Assembly: GCA_035713725.1 (NCBI GenBank)
Contig: DASTMZ010000012.1
Coordinates: 1 to 16,797 of the forward strand
Length of the DNA stretch: 16,797 nt
Direction of reading: 5' to 3'
Origin: DASQPR01 sp035713725
GTDB lineage: Bacteria; Actinomycetota; Actinomycetes; Mycobacteriales; Micromonosporaceae
The notes beneath the pieces were generated by a model. It saw nothing but the letters and a program-made list of their open reading frames with translations. It made no database searches and was not told where the DNA came from. Positions 1-6,767 of this stretch are shown in pieces. A program made the translations under genes and the position numbers. Numbering within the stretch: the stretch's first letter is position 1; each line of letters begins with the position of its first letter.

Positions 1-1
1 C

Positions 2-448
2 GCCGACGCACGGCCGGAGAAGGTGGCAAAGGTCGTGATGATCGGTGGCTTCCCGTCCTCCGACGGGCAGCTTTACGCCGACTTCTTCGAGGTCAAGGAC
101 GGCGTCATGGCGTTCCCGGGGTGGGGACCGTTCGACGGCCCAGACTCGGCCGACCTGGACGACGACGCCAAGCAACGCATCGCGGCGGCGGCAGTCCCCG
201 TGCCGGAGGGTGTGGCCAAGGCCGTTGTCCGGCTAACCGACGAGCGCCGCTATGACGTACCCGTTGTGCTCGTATGTCCTGAGTTCTCACCGGCGGACGC
301 CAAGGCGTGGATCGACGCCGGCGAGATACCCGAGCTCGCGAAGGCGAAGCATGTCGAGTTCGTCGACATCGACTCGGGACATTGGCCGATGTTCACCAAG
401 CCAGCCGAACTCGCGCAGATCCTCGCCGCAATAGCCGACCAGACCTGA
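2..448 (+). CDS. alpha/beta hydrolase, C-terminal part (5' end outside window)
   Basis: The reading frame is open from the first bases, so the gene starts before the window and only about 148 C-terminal residues are seen. A GTG at 23 is in frame, but it falls inside a typical alpha/beta-hydrolase stretch (DARPEKVAKVVMIGGFPSSDG), so it is unlikely to be the true start. The conserved C-terminal strand and catalytic-histidine region is present (VPVVLVCPEF, then DSGHWPMFTKPAELA, where the H would be the triad histidine). The nucleophile and most of the core fold lie upstream, so the substrate cannot be inferred. The frame ends with TGA about 70 bases before the vapBC pair on the same strand. Alpha/beta-hydrolase membership is fairly secure from the GHWPMFTKP pattern; nothing more specific is. 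Confidence 0.75.
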   Translation, partial: ADARPEKVAKVVMIGGFPSSDGQLYADFFEVKDGVMAFPGWGPFDGPDSADLDDDAKQRIAAAAVPVPEGVAKAVVRLTDERRYDVPVVLVCPEFSPADAKAWIDAGEIPELAKAKHVEFVDIDSGHWPMFTKPAELAQILAAIADQT

Positions 449-483
449 GGCGCTGTCGCCGACCGCCGGCCCGCGACGACGGC

Positions 484-513
484 GTATATACCGCCGACAA
501 ATCTTGATATCAT
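484..513 (+). promoter_or_regulatory. probable vapBC promoter/operator with two palindromes
   Basis: Two 8-bp perfect palindromes, GTATATAC (484-491) and TGATATCA (505-512), lie just before vapB. A -10-like TATCAT (508-513) overlaps the second and ends 6 bases before the ATG at 520, which has no Shine-Dalgarno in front. This fits a leaderless mRNA whose promoter would be covered by the VapBC complex binding the palindromes. Autoregulation is known for the family; its use here is inference. Confidence 0.45.
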
Positions 514-519
514 GTACCC

Positions 520-726
520 ATGCGGACGATCATCGACCTCGACGATGCGCTCCTCGAAGCGGCTCAGGCCGAGCTCGGCACGACGACGAAGAAGGACACT
601 GTCAACGAAGCGTTGCGCTATGTCGCCGAGCGCAACGCGCGCGCCCGCGCGATCCTTGACGATCCCTACCTGCTGGGTGGCTCGGACCTGACCGACGCGG
701 ACGTGATGCGTGGCGCGCGGCGGTGA
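520..726 (+). CDS. vapB: VapB-family antitoxin
   Basis: This is a 68-residue protein with the classic VapB opening MRTIIDLDDALLEAAQ, followed by LGTTTKKDTVNEALRYV. That is the ribbon-helix-helix-type DNA-binding half found in many actinobacterial VapB antitoxins. The C-terminal part (ARAILDDPYLLGGSDLTDADVMRGARR) would be the toxin-wrapping tail. Length is normal for the family. The stop codon overlaps the GTG start of the downstream PIN-domain gene by 4 bases (GTGA), the usual coupled layout that keeps antitoxin made first. The family role is to neutralise the VapC ribonuclease and repress the operon. The ATG at 520 has no visible Shine-Dalgarno and is probably read from a leaderless transcript. 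Confidence 0.9.
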   Translation: MRTIIDLDDALLEAAQAELGTTTKKDTVNEALRYVAERNARARAILDDPYLLGGSDLTDADVMRGARR

Positions 727-1142
727 CGACGCTGTTTCTGGCCGACACGTCGGCCTATAGCGTCGCGCGTCGGGTTCCGGAGGCCGATACACGGCTGCGA
801 CAACTCGCCGTGAACGGACTGCTGGCGACGTTCGTGACGGTCGACCTCGAGCTCGGCTACTCGGCACGAGATCCGCGGGAACATCTGGCGATCTTTCGAG
901 CGCGAGATCGGCTGGTGCCGCTCGCGTGCAACGACGAAGTCGCCGATCGCGCACGCCACGTCCAATCCCTGCTCGCACGGGCCAGCCAACACCGGGTCGC
1001 CGGCGTCATGGATCTGCTGACCGCCGCAGCGGCGGAACTCAACGGCGCATCCGTGCTTCACTTCGACGGCGATTTCGAGCACATCGCAGCCGTGACAGGT
1101 CAGCCGGTCGACTGGATAGTGCCCCGCGGGTCGCTGGGGTAG
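723..1142 (+). CDS. vapC: VapC-family PIN-domain toxin ribonuclease
   Basis: This is a 139-residue PIN-domain protein starting at a GTG that overlaps the vapB stop. The acidic metal-binding residues expected for an active PIN nuclease are present: D8 in LADTSAY, E43 in VDLELGYSAR, D97 in GVMDLLTAAAAE and D115/D117 in LHFDGDFEHIA. VapC toxins cleave RNA (tRNA or rRNA sites in studied cases) with Mg2+ or Mn2+ and arrest growth when freed from VapB. Nothing in the sequence reveals the RNA target here. No truncation is seen, and all catalytic positions are intact, so the module looks functional. It converges on the leftward DUF2007-like gene, with about 59 bases between the stops. Confidence 0.92.
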   Translation: MTTLFLADTSAYSVARRVPEADTRLRQLAVNGLLATFVTVDLELGYSARDPREHLAIFRARDRLVPLACNDEVADRARHVQSLLARASQHRVAGVMDLLTAAAAELNGASVLHFDGDFEHIAAVTGQPVDWIVPRGSLG

Positions 1143-1201
1143 TCGCGGCTCTGGCAGGCAACGCCTTGTCCCGCAGCGCGCGAGGCGAGAGAGAGCCAGA
1201 A

Positions 1202-1426
1202 CTACTCGACGGCATCCTCGGTGCCGGCAAGCAGTCGACGCGCGGCGGCCTCATCCGATGGCGCAACGAGCACGCGAACACCCTGCAATTGCAGCTGCGG
1301 ATCCTGTCCCCCGGCGTCATCGGCGGACACCGCCGCGCTCAGGCCGTTATTTCGCAGGAAGCCGACGATCAGGTCGGCCTCCGTACGGCTGGTGACGACC
1401 GCCACCGGAACCGTCGCACCGTCCAC
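1202..1426 (-). CDS. DUF2007-like small protein
   Basis: This is a 74-residue protein if it starts at the GTG at 1426, which is preceded by AGGAG at an 8-base spacing. A TTG 24 bases further upstream (1450) would give 82 residues but lies before that Shine-Dalgarno, so I prefer the GTG. The sequence VPVAVVTSRTEADLIVGFLRNNGLSAAVSADDAG, then GVRVLVAPSDEAAARRLLA, matches the pattern of the DUF2007 'putative signal transducing protein' family, a small alpha/beta fold of unproven function. It lies 50 bases after the redoxin gene on the same strand and is probably the last gene of that leftward cluster. The function is unknown. Confidence 0.7.
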   Translation of the reverse strand: MDGATVPVAVVTSRTEADLIVGFLRNNGLSAAVSADDAGGQDPQLQLQGVRVLVAPSDEAAARRLLAGTEDAVE

Positions 1427-1476
1427 GATGTCTACTCCTGTCGGTATCAATGCCGCTGTGCGCCCGACACGTCCAG

Positions 1477-2424
1477 CTATCCGAACGTAAACACGTACGC
1501 CTCCGCGCCAGGCTCAGCGAACGTGATCTCGAGAGTGCGCTCGCCGACCTGGTCCGCCTGACGTACGAGTTGGTAGAGGCGGCCGTGCCGCAACTCGCCG
1601 TTTCCGTCCTCGTCCACGTCGACGCCGTGCGACACACCCGGCGCCTCGCCGTCGAGTAGCACGCGGAATGGTATCGGCTCCCGCGTCTTTGTCGACAGCA
1701 CCAGGTGTGCGTCGCGAGCTTCGAACCGGTACGCGATCGTGCCGCCGGCCTCGTCGAGCGCGACATTCTCGATACCGATCGTCCACTCGCCGGCCAGCGC
1801 CCAGTGATTGAGTTCGAGCCAGGCCGGCAGATCGTACGACCGGCGTTCGTCAAACCCCGCGCCGCCCGGCGACGCGAGATGCTCGCTGCGCCCGTACCCG
1901 AGATAGGTCTCCGGAGTGCGCAGGTGATCCCAATCGGCTTCCGCTTCGACGCCACGACCCGCCACGGACAGGAGGTCGCGCTCCACTCCGAGCAGCCGTT
2001 GGATGCTTCGCTCGGACTGCTCGTAGCGTCCTTCGCCGAAATGGAAGTCCCGGATGATGCCGTCCCGGTCGACGAAGTAGAGCGCCGGCCAGTAGTGGTT
2101 GTCGAATGCGCTCCATACCTTGTAGTCGTTGTCAACCACGACCGGGTAGTCGATGTCAAGGTCCACGGTCGCCTGCCGTACGCGGTCGATTTCGTGCTCG
2201 AACGAGAACTCCGGAGTGTGGACTCCGATGACGACCAGACCGTCGTCCTGGTACGCGCGCGACCACGCCCGAACGTACGGCTCGGTACGAAGCCAGTTGA
2301 TACACGTCAAGGTCCAGAAGTTCACGAGGACGACGCGGCCGCGCAGCTCGGCGGGTTCGAGTGGCGCAGCATTGAGCCACTCGGTCGCCCCGTCGAAAGG
2401 CGGCATCTGCAGGCGATCGGACAT
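1477..2424 (-). CDS. DipZ-like thioredoxin-family protein with incomplete CxxC
   Basis: This 315-residue protein has two parts. Residues ~20-160 form a redoxin/TlpA-type thioredoxin fold (GRVVLVNFWTLTCINWLRTEPY, then VIGVHTPEF and PALYFVDRDG). Residues ~185-315 (PETYLGYGRSEHL to the closing AEAYVFTFG) resemble the carbohydrate-binding-module-like domain at the C-terminus of mycobacterial DipZ. Unlike DipZ, the N-terminal CcdA membrane domain is absent and no signal peptide is seen, so it is probably cytoplasmic. The active site reads C41-I-N-W44, so the second cysteine is replaced by Trp and a classical dithiol-disulfide cycle is unlikely. The start is the ATG at 2424 (GAGG 8 bases upstream), only 5 bases after the epoxide hydrolase stop, implying co-translation. 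The substrate is unknown. Confidence 0.85.
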   Translation of the reverse strand: MSDRLQMPPFDGATEWLNAAPLEPAELRGRVVLVNFWTLTCINWLRTEPYVRAWSRAYQDDGLVVIGVHTPEFSFEHEIDRVRQATVDLDIDYPVVVDNDYKVWSAFDNHYWPALYFVDRDGIIRDFHFGEGRYEQSERSIQRLLGVERDLLSVAGRGVEAEADWDHLRTPETYLGYGRSEHLASPGGAGFDERRSYDLPAWLELNHWALAGEWTIGIENVALDEAGGTIAYRFEARDAHLVLSTKTREPIPFRVLLDGEAPGVSHGVDVDEDGNGELRHGRLYQLVRQADQVGERTLEITFAEPGAEAYVFTFG

Positions 2425-2429
2425 GGCTT

Positions 2430-3656
2430 CTACCTCAGCGCCCGAAGTCCGGCGCGAACCTCCGTTGCGAAGAGTTCCGGCTCCTGCCAAGCCGCGAAGT
2501 GGTTGCCCATGTCGACCTCGTTGAAATAGATGAGGTTCGGGTACGCGCGCTCGGTCCAGGTCCGCGGCGCTTGATACATCTCACGCGGGAACACGCTCAC
2601 CGCGGTGGGCACGGACACGCCCTTGATGTCCCAGAACCCGAGCTTGTTCTCCCAGTAGAGGCGCGCCGACGAGATCCCGGTGTTCGTCAACCACGTGAGC
2701 GTGATGTTGTCGAGGATCTCGTCCCGGGTGAGACCGCCGACCGGCTGCCCGTCCGCGAAGGCATGGGTGATGTCGTCGTAGCTGCGCACGTCATGGTCGA
2801 CCATCCAGGAAGCCAACGCGATCGGCGAGTCGGCCAATCCGTAGAGGGTCTCCGGGCGCAACCCCATCTCCAGCGCGTAGCCGATGCCCTTCGTATAGAC
2901 CAAGCTCAACTGGTCGAACGCGCGGTTCTCCTCGGCCGACAGGCCCGACGGTCGCGGGTCACCGGCACCGAGCACATTGGACGCGAGCGCCTTGGAAATT
3001 TCTGGTGGCAGGGTGCCGGGCATGTTGGTGTGAATGCCGAGCAACTCCGGCGGTGCCTGCGCACCCATGACGTCGGTGATGATCGCGCCCCAGTCGCCGC
3101 CTTGCGCCAAGAACTCGTGGTAGCCAAGGCGTCTCATCAACTCGGTCCACGCGCGGGCGATCCGTTCCGGACCCCAGCCAGCGGTGGTCGGCTTTCCCGA
3201 GAACCCGTACCCAGGCAGTGACGGAATCACCACGTCGAACGCGTCCGCCACGGTGCCGCCGTGGGCGGTCGGATCGGTGAGCGGGCCGACGACGTTGAGC
3301 AACTCGATGATCGAGCCGGGCCATCCGTGCGTGAGGATGAGCGGCAGGGCGTTGTCGTGCTTCGACCGTACGTGGATGAAGTGAATGTCCAGTCCATCGA
3401 TCTCGGTCATGAACTGTGGCAACGCATTCAGTCTCGCCTCGCACTTGCGCCAGTGGTAGTCCTTGGCCCAGTAGCGCGCGAGCTCCTGCATCGTCTTGAG
3501 TTGCACGCCCTGTGACTGATCCTCGACGGTCTCCTTCTCGGGCCACCGCGTCGCGGCGATGCGCGCACCCAGATCCGCGAGATCAGCCTCGGGAAACTCG
3601 ATCATGAACGGGCGGATCGCATCGGTACCCGCTGACAGCTTCGTCGCGTCGGACAT
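2430..3656 (-). CDS. epoxide hydrolase (EHN-domain alpha/beta hydrolase)
   Basis: This is a 408-residue protein of usual length for the microsomal-type family. The N-terminal EHN region (residues ~14-120: IRPFMIEFPEADLADLGARI ... RWPE) precedes an alpha/beta-hydrolase core. The oxyanion motif HGWPG is at 110-114, the nucleophile D188 in GGDWGA, an acid-type Tyr near 334 in SSARLYWEN, and the catalytic H386 in GNHFAAWQEP. The family opens epoxides to diols through an aspartyl ester intermediate. The substrate cannot be read from the sequence, and it could act on xenobiotic or secondary-metabolite epoxides. The start is the ATG at 3656, with AAGGAG 6 bases upstream; an in-frame upstream extension lacks such support. 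It is the first gene of the leftward set followed by the redoxin and the DUF2007-like protein. Confidence 0.92.
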   Translation of the reverse strand: MSDATKLSAGTDAIRPFMIEFPEADLADLGARIAATRWPEKETVEDQSQGVQLKTMQELARYWAKDYHWRKCEARLNALPQFMTEIDGLDIHFIHVRSKHDNALPLILTHGWPGSIIELLNVVGPLTDPTAHGGTVADAFDVVIPSLPGYGFSGKPTTAGWGPERIARAWTELMRRLGYHEFLAQGGDWGAIITDVMGAQAPPELLGIHTNMPGTLPPEISKALASNVLGAGDPRPSGLSAEENRAFDQLSLVYTKGIGYALEMGLRPETLYGLADSPIALASWMVDHDVRSYDDITHAFADGQPVGGLTRDEILDNITLTWLTNTGISSARLYWENKLGFWDIKGVSVPTAVSVFPREMYQAPRTWTERAYPNLIYFNEVDMGNHFAAWQEPELFATEVRAGLRALR

Positions 3657-4091
3657 GTGCGTCTCCTTTCCGTTTGACGTCGCTGGAGGTCGATCGGGAC
3701 TTTCTTCCTCGTACCGGCACAAACGGCGTGCCCCGGCAGTCGCTGCGCACGGGGCATCTAGCGGTGACGGCGTGGCCCGGATGTTCGCCGGCTCGCTCGC
3801 CGGCTCAACGGTGGCCGACCCGCCGCGCCTTTCGGTCCGAGCCTAGAACGCCTGCCACCCAGGTCGCGGGGCATACGACCGATCGCCCGCCAACGGAGTC
3901 GCGGATGTCGCCACACGACGAATTGATTGCTTAGTCGCTCACCGACCACGCTCTTACAGCTCGGCTGCCGCAGCTGACGGCATCGGCTTTGGATTGTCTC
4001 GAATCCGATACGGCTGGGCAGCTATGCGACCTGTGACTCTCATTGCCATCGTCTCGCTACGTGCACCGCGCCGGGCCGTGGCCGCCGTCAA
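3657..4091. other. 435-base gene-free interval between epoxide hydrolase and ATPase
   Basis: No convincing gene is seen; the short open frames have no ribosome site or family resemblance. It must hold the epoxide hydrolase promoter (leftward), though I cannot point to clear -35/-10 boxes, and the end of the leftward ATPase transcript. It contains a hairpin at 3729-3756 and a direct repeat CGCCGGCTC at 3786-3794 and 3798-3806. Base composition shifts from G/C-rich to visibly A/T-richer around 3900-4000, which may mark the edge of the acquired segment. Confidence 0.6.
3729..3756 (-). terminator. possible hairpin terminator of the ATPase transcript
   Basis: TGCCCCG (3729-3735) pairs with CGGGGCA (3750-3756). 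Inside, GCAG (3736-3739) pairs with CTGC (3743-3746) around a TCG loop, leaving a 3-base bulge. There is no T-run. It lies downstream of the ATPase gene on the strand being transcribed, but more than 300 bases from its stop, so the assignment is weak. Confidence 0.25.
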
Positions 4092-5693
4092 TCACCCCGT
4101 CAAGTACTCCAACACAGCCGCTAGTGCTGCATTCCTAATTTGGCGTGCACGCACAGGTCCGACGTACGCAGCGCGCTTAAAGCTCAGCTCCGTGGTGCTC
4201 AATACGTCACCAATTGTGTTCAGACCAAGCTCATCCAGCTTTGACCGCTGAAATCGAGTTAGGTCCAAACGCCGAAGGTCATCCTTTAGCCGCGCCCGGT
4301 ACGCGCGATTGACCGATTGCTCAGCTCGTGAAAGTGCAAACTCGCCCAACGACTCGAAACTGGCATGGCTCATTCCATATTCAGTCGACCTGCTAATGGA
4401 CAGCCCGACGCGGACCTGCAGCCCGTACTGAACGGGGTCGCTATCCATAGCGAACTGACAACCGAAGTTGACAATGTACCGTGTTCCTACACCATCGCTG
4501 CGCGACTTGATACCGGAAGGGCCCTCTTGAAGTATGCCGCTGTAGCAGAGGAGTTGAAGCGCTGCCCGTGCCGCAACCGGCGCGTCCCGATGAATCCATA
4601 TCGTGGAGATCTGCTCAGACCTTTTCGTGTTCCTGGCGTAATGCTCAGGCAGAACAGCGCCTTGGATGAACCGACGCCCCCAGTCGATTAACTCCGTGTG
4701 TCCGCGGTACCGAGCTGCAAGATCCGAATGCTCCGCCCAAATCTCGTTGCGATAGTATTCCTTCATTGACTCTTGGATGTTGCGTCGATTAAACGTTCCA
4801 CCACGAGACAGGATCTTTAACAACACTCGAGGATTCCCAGTGGCGGCGAACGCGACCGTATCGAAGTCCTCACCATACTGAGTAATCGCGCGCGCGAGCG
4901 GCTGGCTCTGTCTTCGCACGATTTCGCGCATCGCATCGCTGTAACCGTCATCCGTAACAGCTCGATCCAGACTAAGGAACGCTGCGTCGTGGGTCGGTTG
5001 AAAGTGTGGCCCGAACGATGTTGTTCCGGGATACACGGCCGCCTTCACTACGACGTACGGACTTCGAAGGTTCCGCATGAGCGTGAAGAATTGCCGTTGT
5101 TGCTCAGGTATGAACACGTGCGCCGCTTCATCAATCAACAGAACAACCCGCGTCAGCTTGGCGTGCACACACAAGTCTTCGACCGCATCCAGGACAATTC
5201 CGGCCTCCGGCACTGTGGATGTATCGGCCGGTTTACGGCTTCTCCATGAGTTCTCGAAGTCTTGTTCCACTGTCTCAAGCCTTGACCGATGCGACATCGA
5301 TCCGCCGGCGCGTATGGACGCAACTGCTGTGCCGTCCGGCATGGTCACGCCGAGTGTCGCGCTCGCTCTGACAATCCTGTTACAGATTTTCGCGATCATC
5401 CATGCAAGAAACGAAACTCCAGTTGGAGCGTTGAGCAAGCCCGCCGTTGCGAACGTCACATAGACAGGAAGAACCCGACGTTCCTCAAACTCCCGCACGA
5501 GCTCGGCTTCGGCAGCCTTGAGTAGGAATGACTTGCCGACCCCCCTGCTGCCTTTCAGTACGATAGGCGAACCGCCCTTAAGCTGATCTATGATTGAACG
5601 ATCCCTCGTGGTCTCAACAAGATACCTGTGAATGTCCTCCCGTCGGAGGTCTTCAGCCCGAAAGAACAGATCCGCCGACACGTCATGCTCCAT
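4092..5693 (-). CDS. P-loop ATPase with C-terminal helix-hairpin-helix region
   Basis: This 533-residue protein belongs to no family I can name surely. Walker A is GSRGVGKS (48-55) and Walker B is VVLLIDEA (183-190, D188/E189). GNPRVLLKIL (286-295) resembles the sensor-2 arginine region of ORC/Cdc6-type AAA+ ATPases. The N-terminus (FFRAEDLRREDIHRYLVET) leads into the ATPase. The last ~50 residues (LDELGLNTIGDVLSTTEL ... VGPVRARQIRNAALAAVLEYL) look like a helix-hairpin-helix fold similar to the RNA polymerase alpha C-terminal domain, suggesting nucleic-acid or polymerase contact. It starts at an ATG that overlaps the end of the 248-aa gene by 11 bases with no good Shine-Dalgarno, so translation is probably coupled. 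Composition is A/T-richer than the flanks. The role is unknown; a defence or mobile-element-control ATPase is an inference. Confidence 0.85.
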   Translation of the reverse strand: MEHDVSADLFFRAEDLRREDIHRYLVETTRDRSIIDQLKGGSPIVLKGSRGVGKSFLLKAAEAELVREFEERRVLPVYVTFATAGLLNAPTGVSFLAWMIAKICNRIVRASATLGVTMPDGTAVASIRAGGSMSHRSRLETVEQDFENSWRSRKPADTSTVPEAGIVLDAVEDLCVHAKLTRVVLLIDEAAHVFIPEQQRQFFTLMRNLRSPYVVVKAAVYPGTTSFGPHFQPTHDAAFLSLDRAVTDDGYSDAMREIVRRQSQPLARAITQYGEDFDTVAFAATGNPRVLLKILSRGGTFNRRNIQESMKEYYRNEIWAEHSDLAARYRGHTELIDWGRRFIQGAVLPEHYARNTKRSEQISTIWIHRDAPVAARAALQLLCYSGILQEGPSGIKSRSDGVGTRYIVNFGCQFAMDSDPVQYGLQVRVGLSISRSTEYGMSHASFESLGEFALSRAEQSVNRAYRARLKDDLRRLDLTRFQRSKLDELGLNTIGDVLSTTELSFKRAAYVGPVRARQIRNAALAAVLEYLTG

Positions 5694-6429
5694 CGAGAGG
5701 CAGGCCGAGAGCCTGGCGGATGGACCTCAAGTGCGAAAATGAGTGCTCCAACGTCTCCGCGAGAGTTCCGTCGTCGCCGGGAAGTAGCGACTCTCGATAT
5801 CGACAGTAGAGCATGTATAGAACGGCTTGCGCACACGCCACTGCGGTGTCAACCCAATCGGCAAGCACTAGCGGTGAGTATAGGAGCGTTGGTGGAAGCC
5901 CATCGGTGGCAACTACCTTGCCATGTATAAACTGCGAGCAATGACGGTACTTTGCCGCTGCAAGCGAGGCGAATCGCTGACACTCAGCCTCTGCCATAGG
6001 GGAGAACTCTCGGACAAACGCCGGGGCCAGGACTCCATCGGTCGGGTCGAGAGCCTTAGACCATCGAAAGTCTGCTCTGTCCTCCATCCACCTGCGCCGT
6101 TCGAGTTCGTGTACCGAGAAATAAACCGCCGCGAAACTCAATTCGAGAAATAGCCTGAGATTCGCAAATGCTTGCAAATACAATCCACTGGCCGCAGAGT
6201 AGGTGGCGAATCCTAGCTCACGCCTTGCGTTCGATAAGAGCTGTGCTTCCGGTCGATCTGCGAGTCGATCGGCCCATTGTCGGACATCGACGTCGAGTTG
6301 AAGCAGTTGTCCGAGGCTTGGCGCAAAGTCTGAAGCCGCTTTGTCGAGGTAAGTCGCAGCTGAGGCATGTAAGTCCATGAGGTGGGCCCTGATACCTGGC
6401 TCGACGCTGCCCATCGCCCCAGTGGTCAT
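5683..6429 (-). CDS. unrecognised helical protein, HEPN-like motif, partner of the ATPase
   Basis: This 248-residue protein is mostly predicted alpha-helical by eye. A hydrophobic helical stretch spans ~77-107 (SAASGLYLQAFANLRLFLEL, then SFAAVYFS) and another spans ~191-212. The motif KYRHCSQFIHG (160-170) contains R162 and H169 six residues apart, with a His next to the Arg, resembling the R-polar-x4-6-H signature of HEPN ribonucleases and HEPN-like domains. The hydrophobic helices could be core helices of such a bundle rather than membrane segments. The start at ATG 6429 has CGGAG 7 bases upstream; an ATG at 6414 is an alternative. The gene overlaps the ATPase gene by 11 bases, so the two products are probably made together and may form a complex. 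Whether it is a nuclease is unproven. Confidence 0.75.
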   Translation of the reverse strand: MTTGAMGSVEPGIRAHLMDLHASAATYLDKAASDFAPSLGQLLQLDVDVRQWADRLADRPEAQLLSNARRELGFATYSAASGLYLQAFANLRLFLELSFAAVYFSVHELERRRWMEDRADFRWSKALDPTDGVLAPAFVREFSPMAEAECQRFASLAAAKYRHCSQFIHGKVVATDGLPPTLLYSPLVLADWVDTAVACAQAVLYMLYCRYRESLLPGDDGTLAETLEHSFSHLRSIRQALGLPLDGA

Positions 6430-6767
6430 GATGCGCTCCGAACACGACAGCCACTTGTGGATGTTTGGCTCCAGGGTGATTCGGGGCTGCCGGCTCCCAC
6501 CAATCCACTAGGAGCGCCGCGTCGTGTGCTACCAGCCGACATCGTTTCATCGCGTGTCCCGACGAAAGAAACTGTCCAATCAGGAGGAACCATAAGTCGA
6601 GACGATATCGCCTGCAAGGGCGCTAAGTAAGGCCGACATAGAAACGCAAACAAAGCGACATGCGGTACACATTGGGTTAGTGCACCAGAACGGACGCTGT
6701 CATAGGCCAACGCGCATCGGCGATTCCGACACGTGCCACGCCTCGCAGATGCCAGTATTGTGACGGC
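6430..6767. other. 338-base divergent intergenic region
   Basis: This lies between the leftward ATPase pair and the rightward 185-aa gene and should contain both promoters. It is relatively A/T-rich. I see no tRNA, no insertion-sequence ends and no convincing gene. A strong Shine-Dalgarno-like AGGAGG (6582-6587) is followed only by ATA and a 12-codon frame. A weak hairpin (GCTCC/GGAGC, roughly 6494-6516) is the only structure noted. I could not assign a promoter for the leftward pair. Confidence 0.5.
6756..6761 (+). promoter_or_regulatory. possible -10 box of the 185-aa gene, leaderless start
   Basis: TATTGT lies 6 bases before the GTG at 6768, and no Shine-Dalgarno precedes that GTG. This spacing would place the transcript start at the initiation codon. 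No matching -35 is evident, so this is tentative. Confidence 0.3.

Noticed and set aside
1705..2529. 274-aa plus-strand frame opposite the redoxin gene
   Set aside because: The minus-strand redoxin is clearly coding; this frame crosses the junction with the epoxide hydrolase gene and has no motifs.
3994..4251. 85-aa plus-strand frame at the end of the ATPase gene
   Set aside because: It overlaps the ATPase C-terminus antisense, with no ribosome site or similarity.
6218..6550. 110-aa minus-strand frame (starts MKRCRLVAHDAALLVDWWEP)
   Set aside because: It overlaps the start of the 248-aa gene in another frame, has no ribosome site and no recognisable pattern.
6582..6630. AGGAGG ribosome-site-like sequence on the plus strand followed by a 12-codon frame
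   Set aside because: The only initiator at correct spacing is ATA, and the frame is too short to support; most likely chance.
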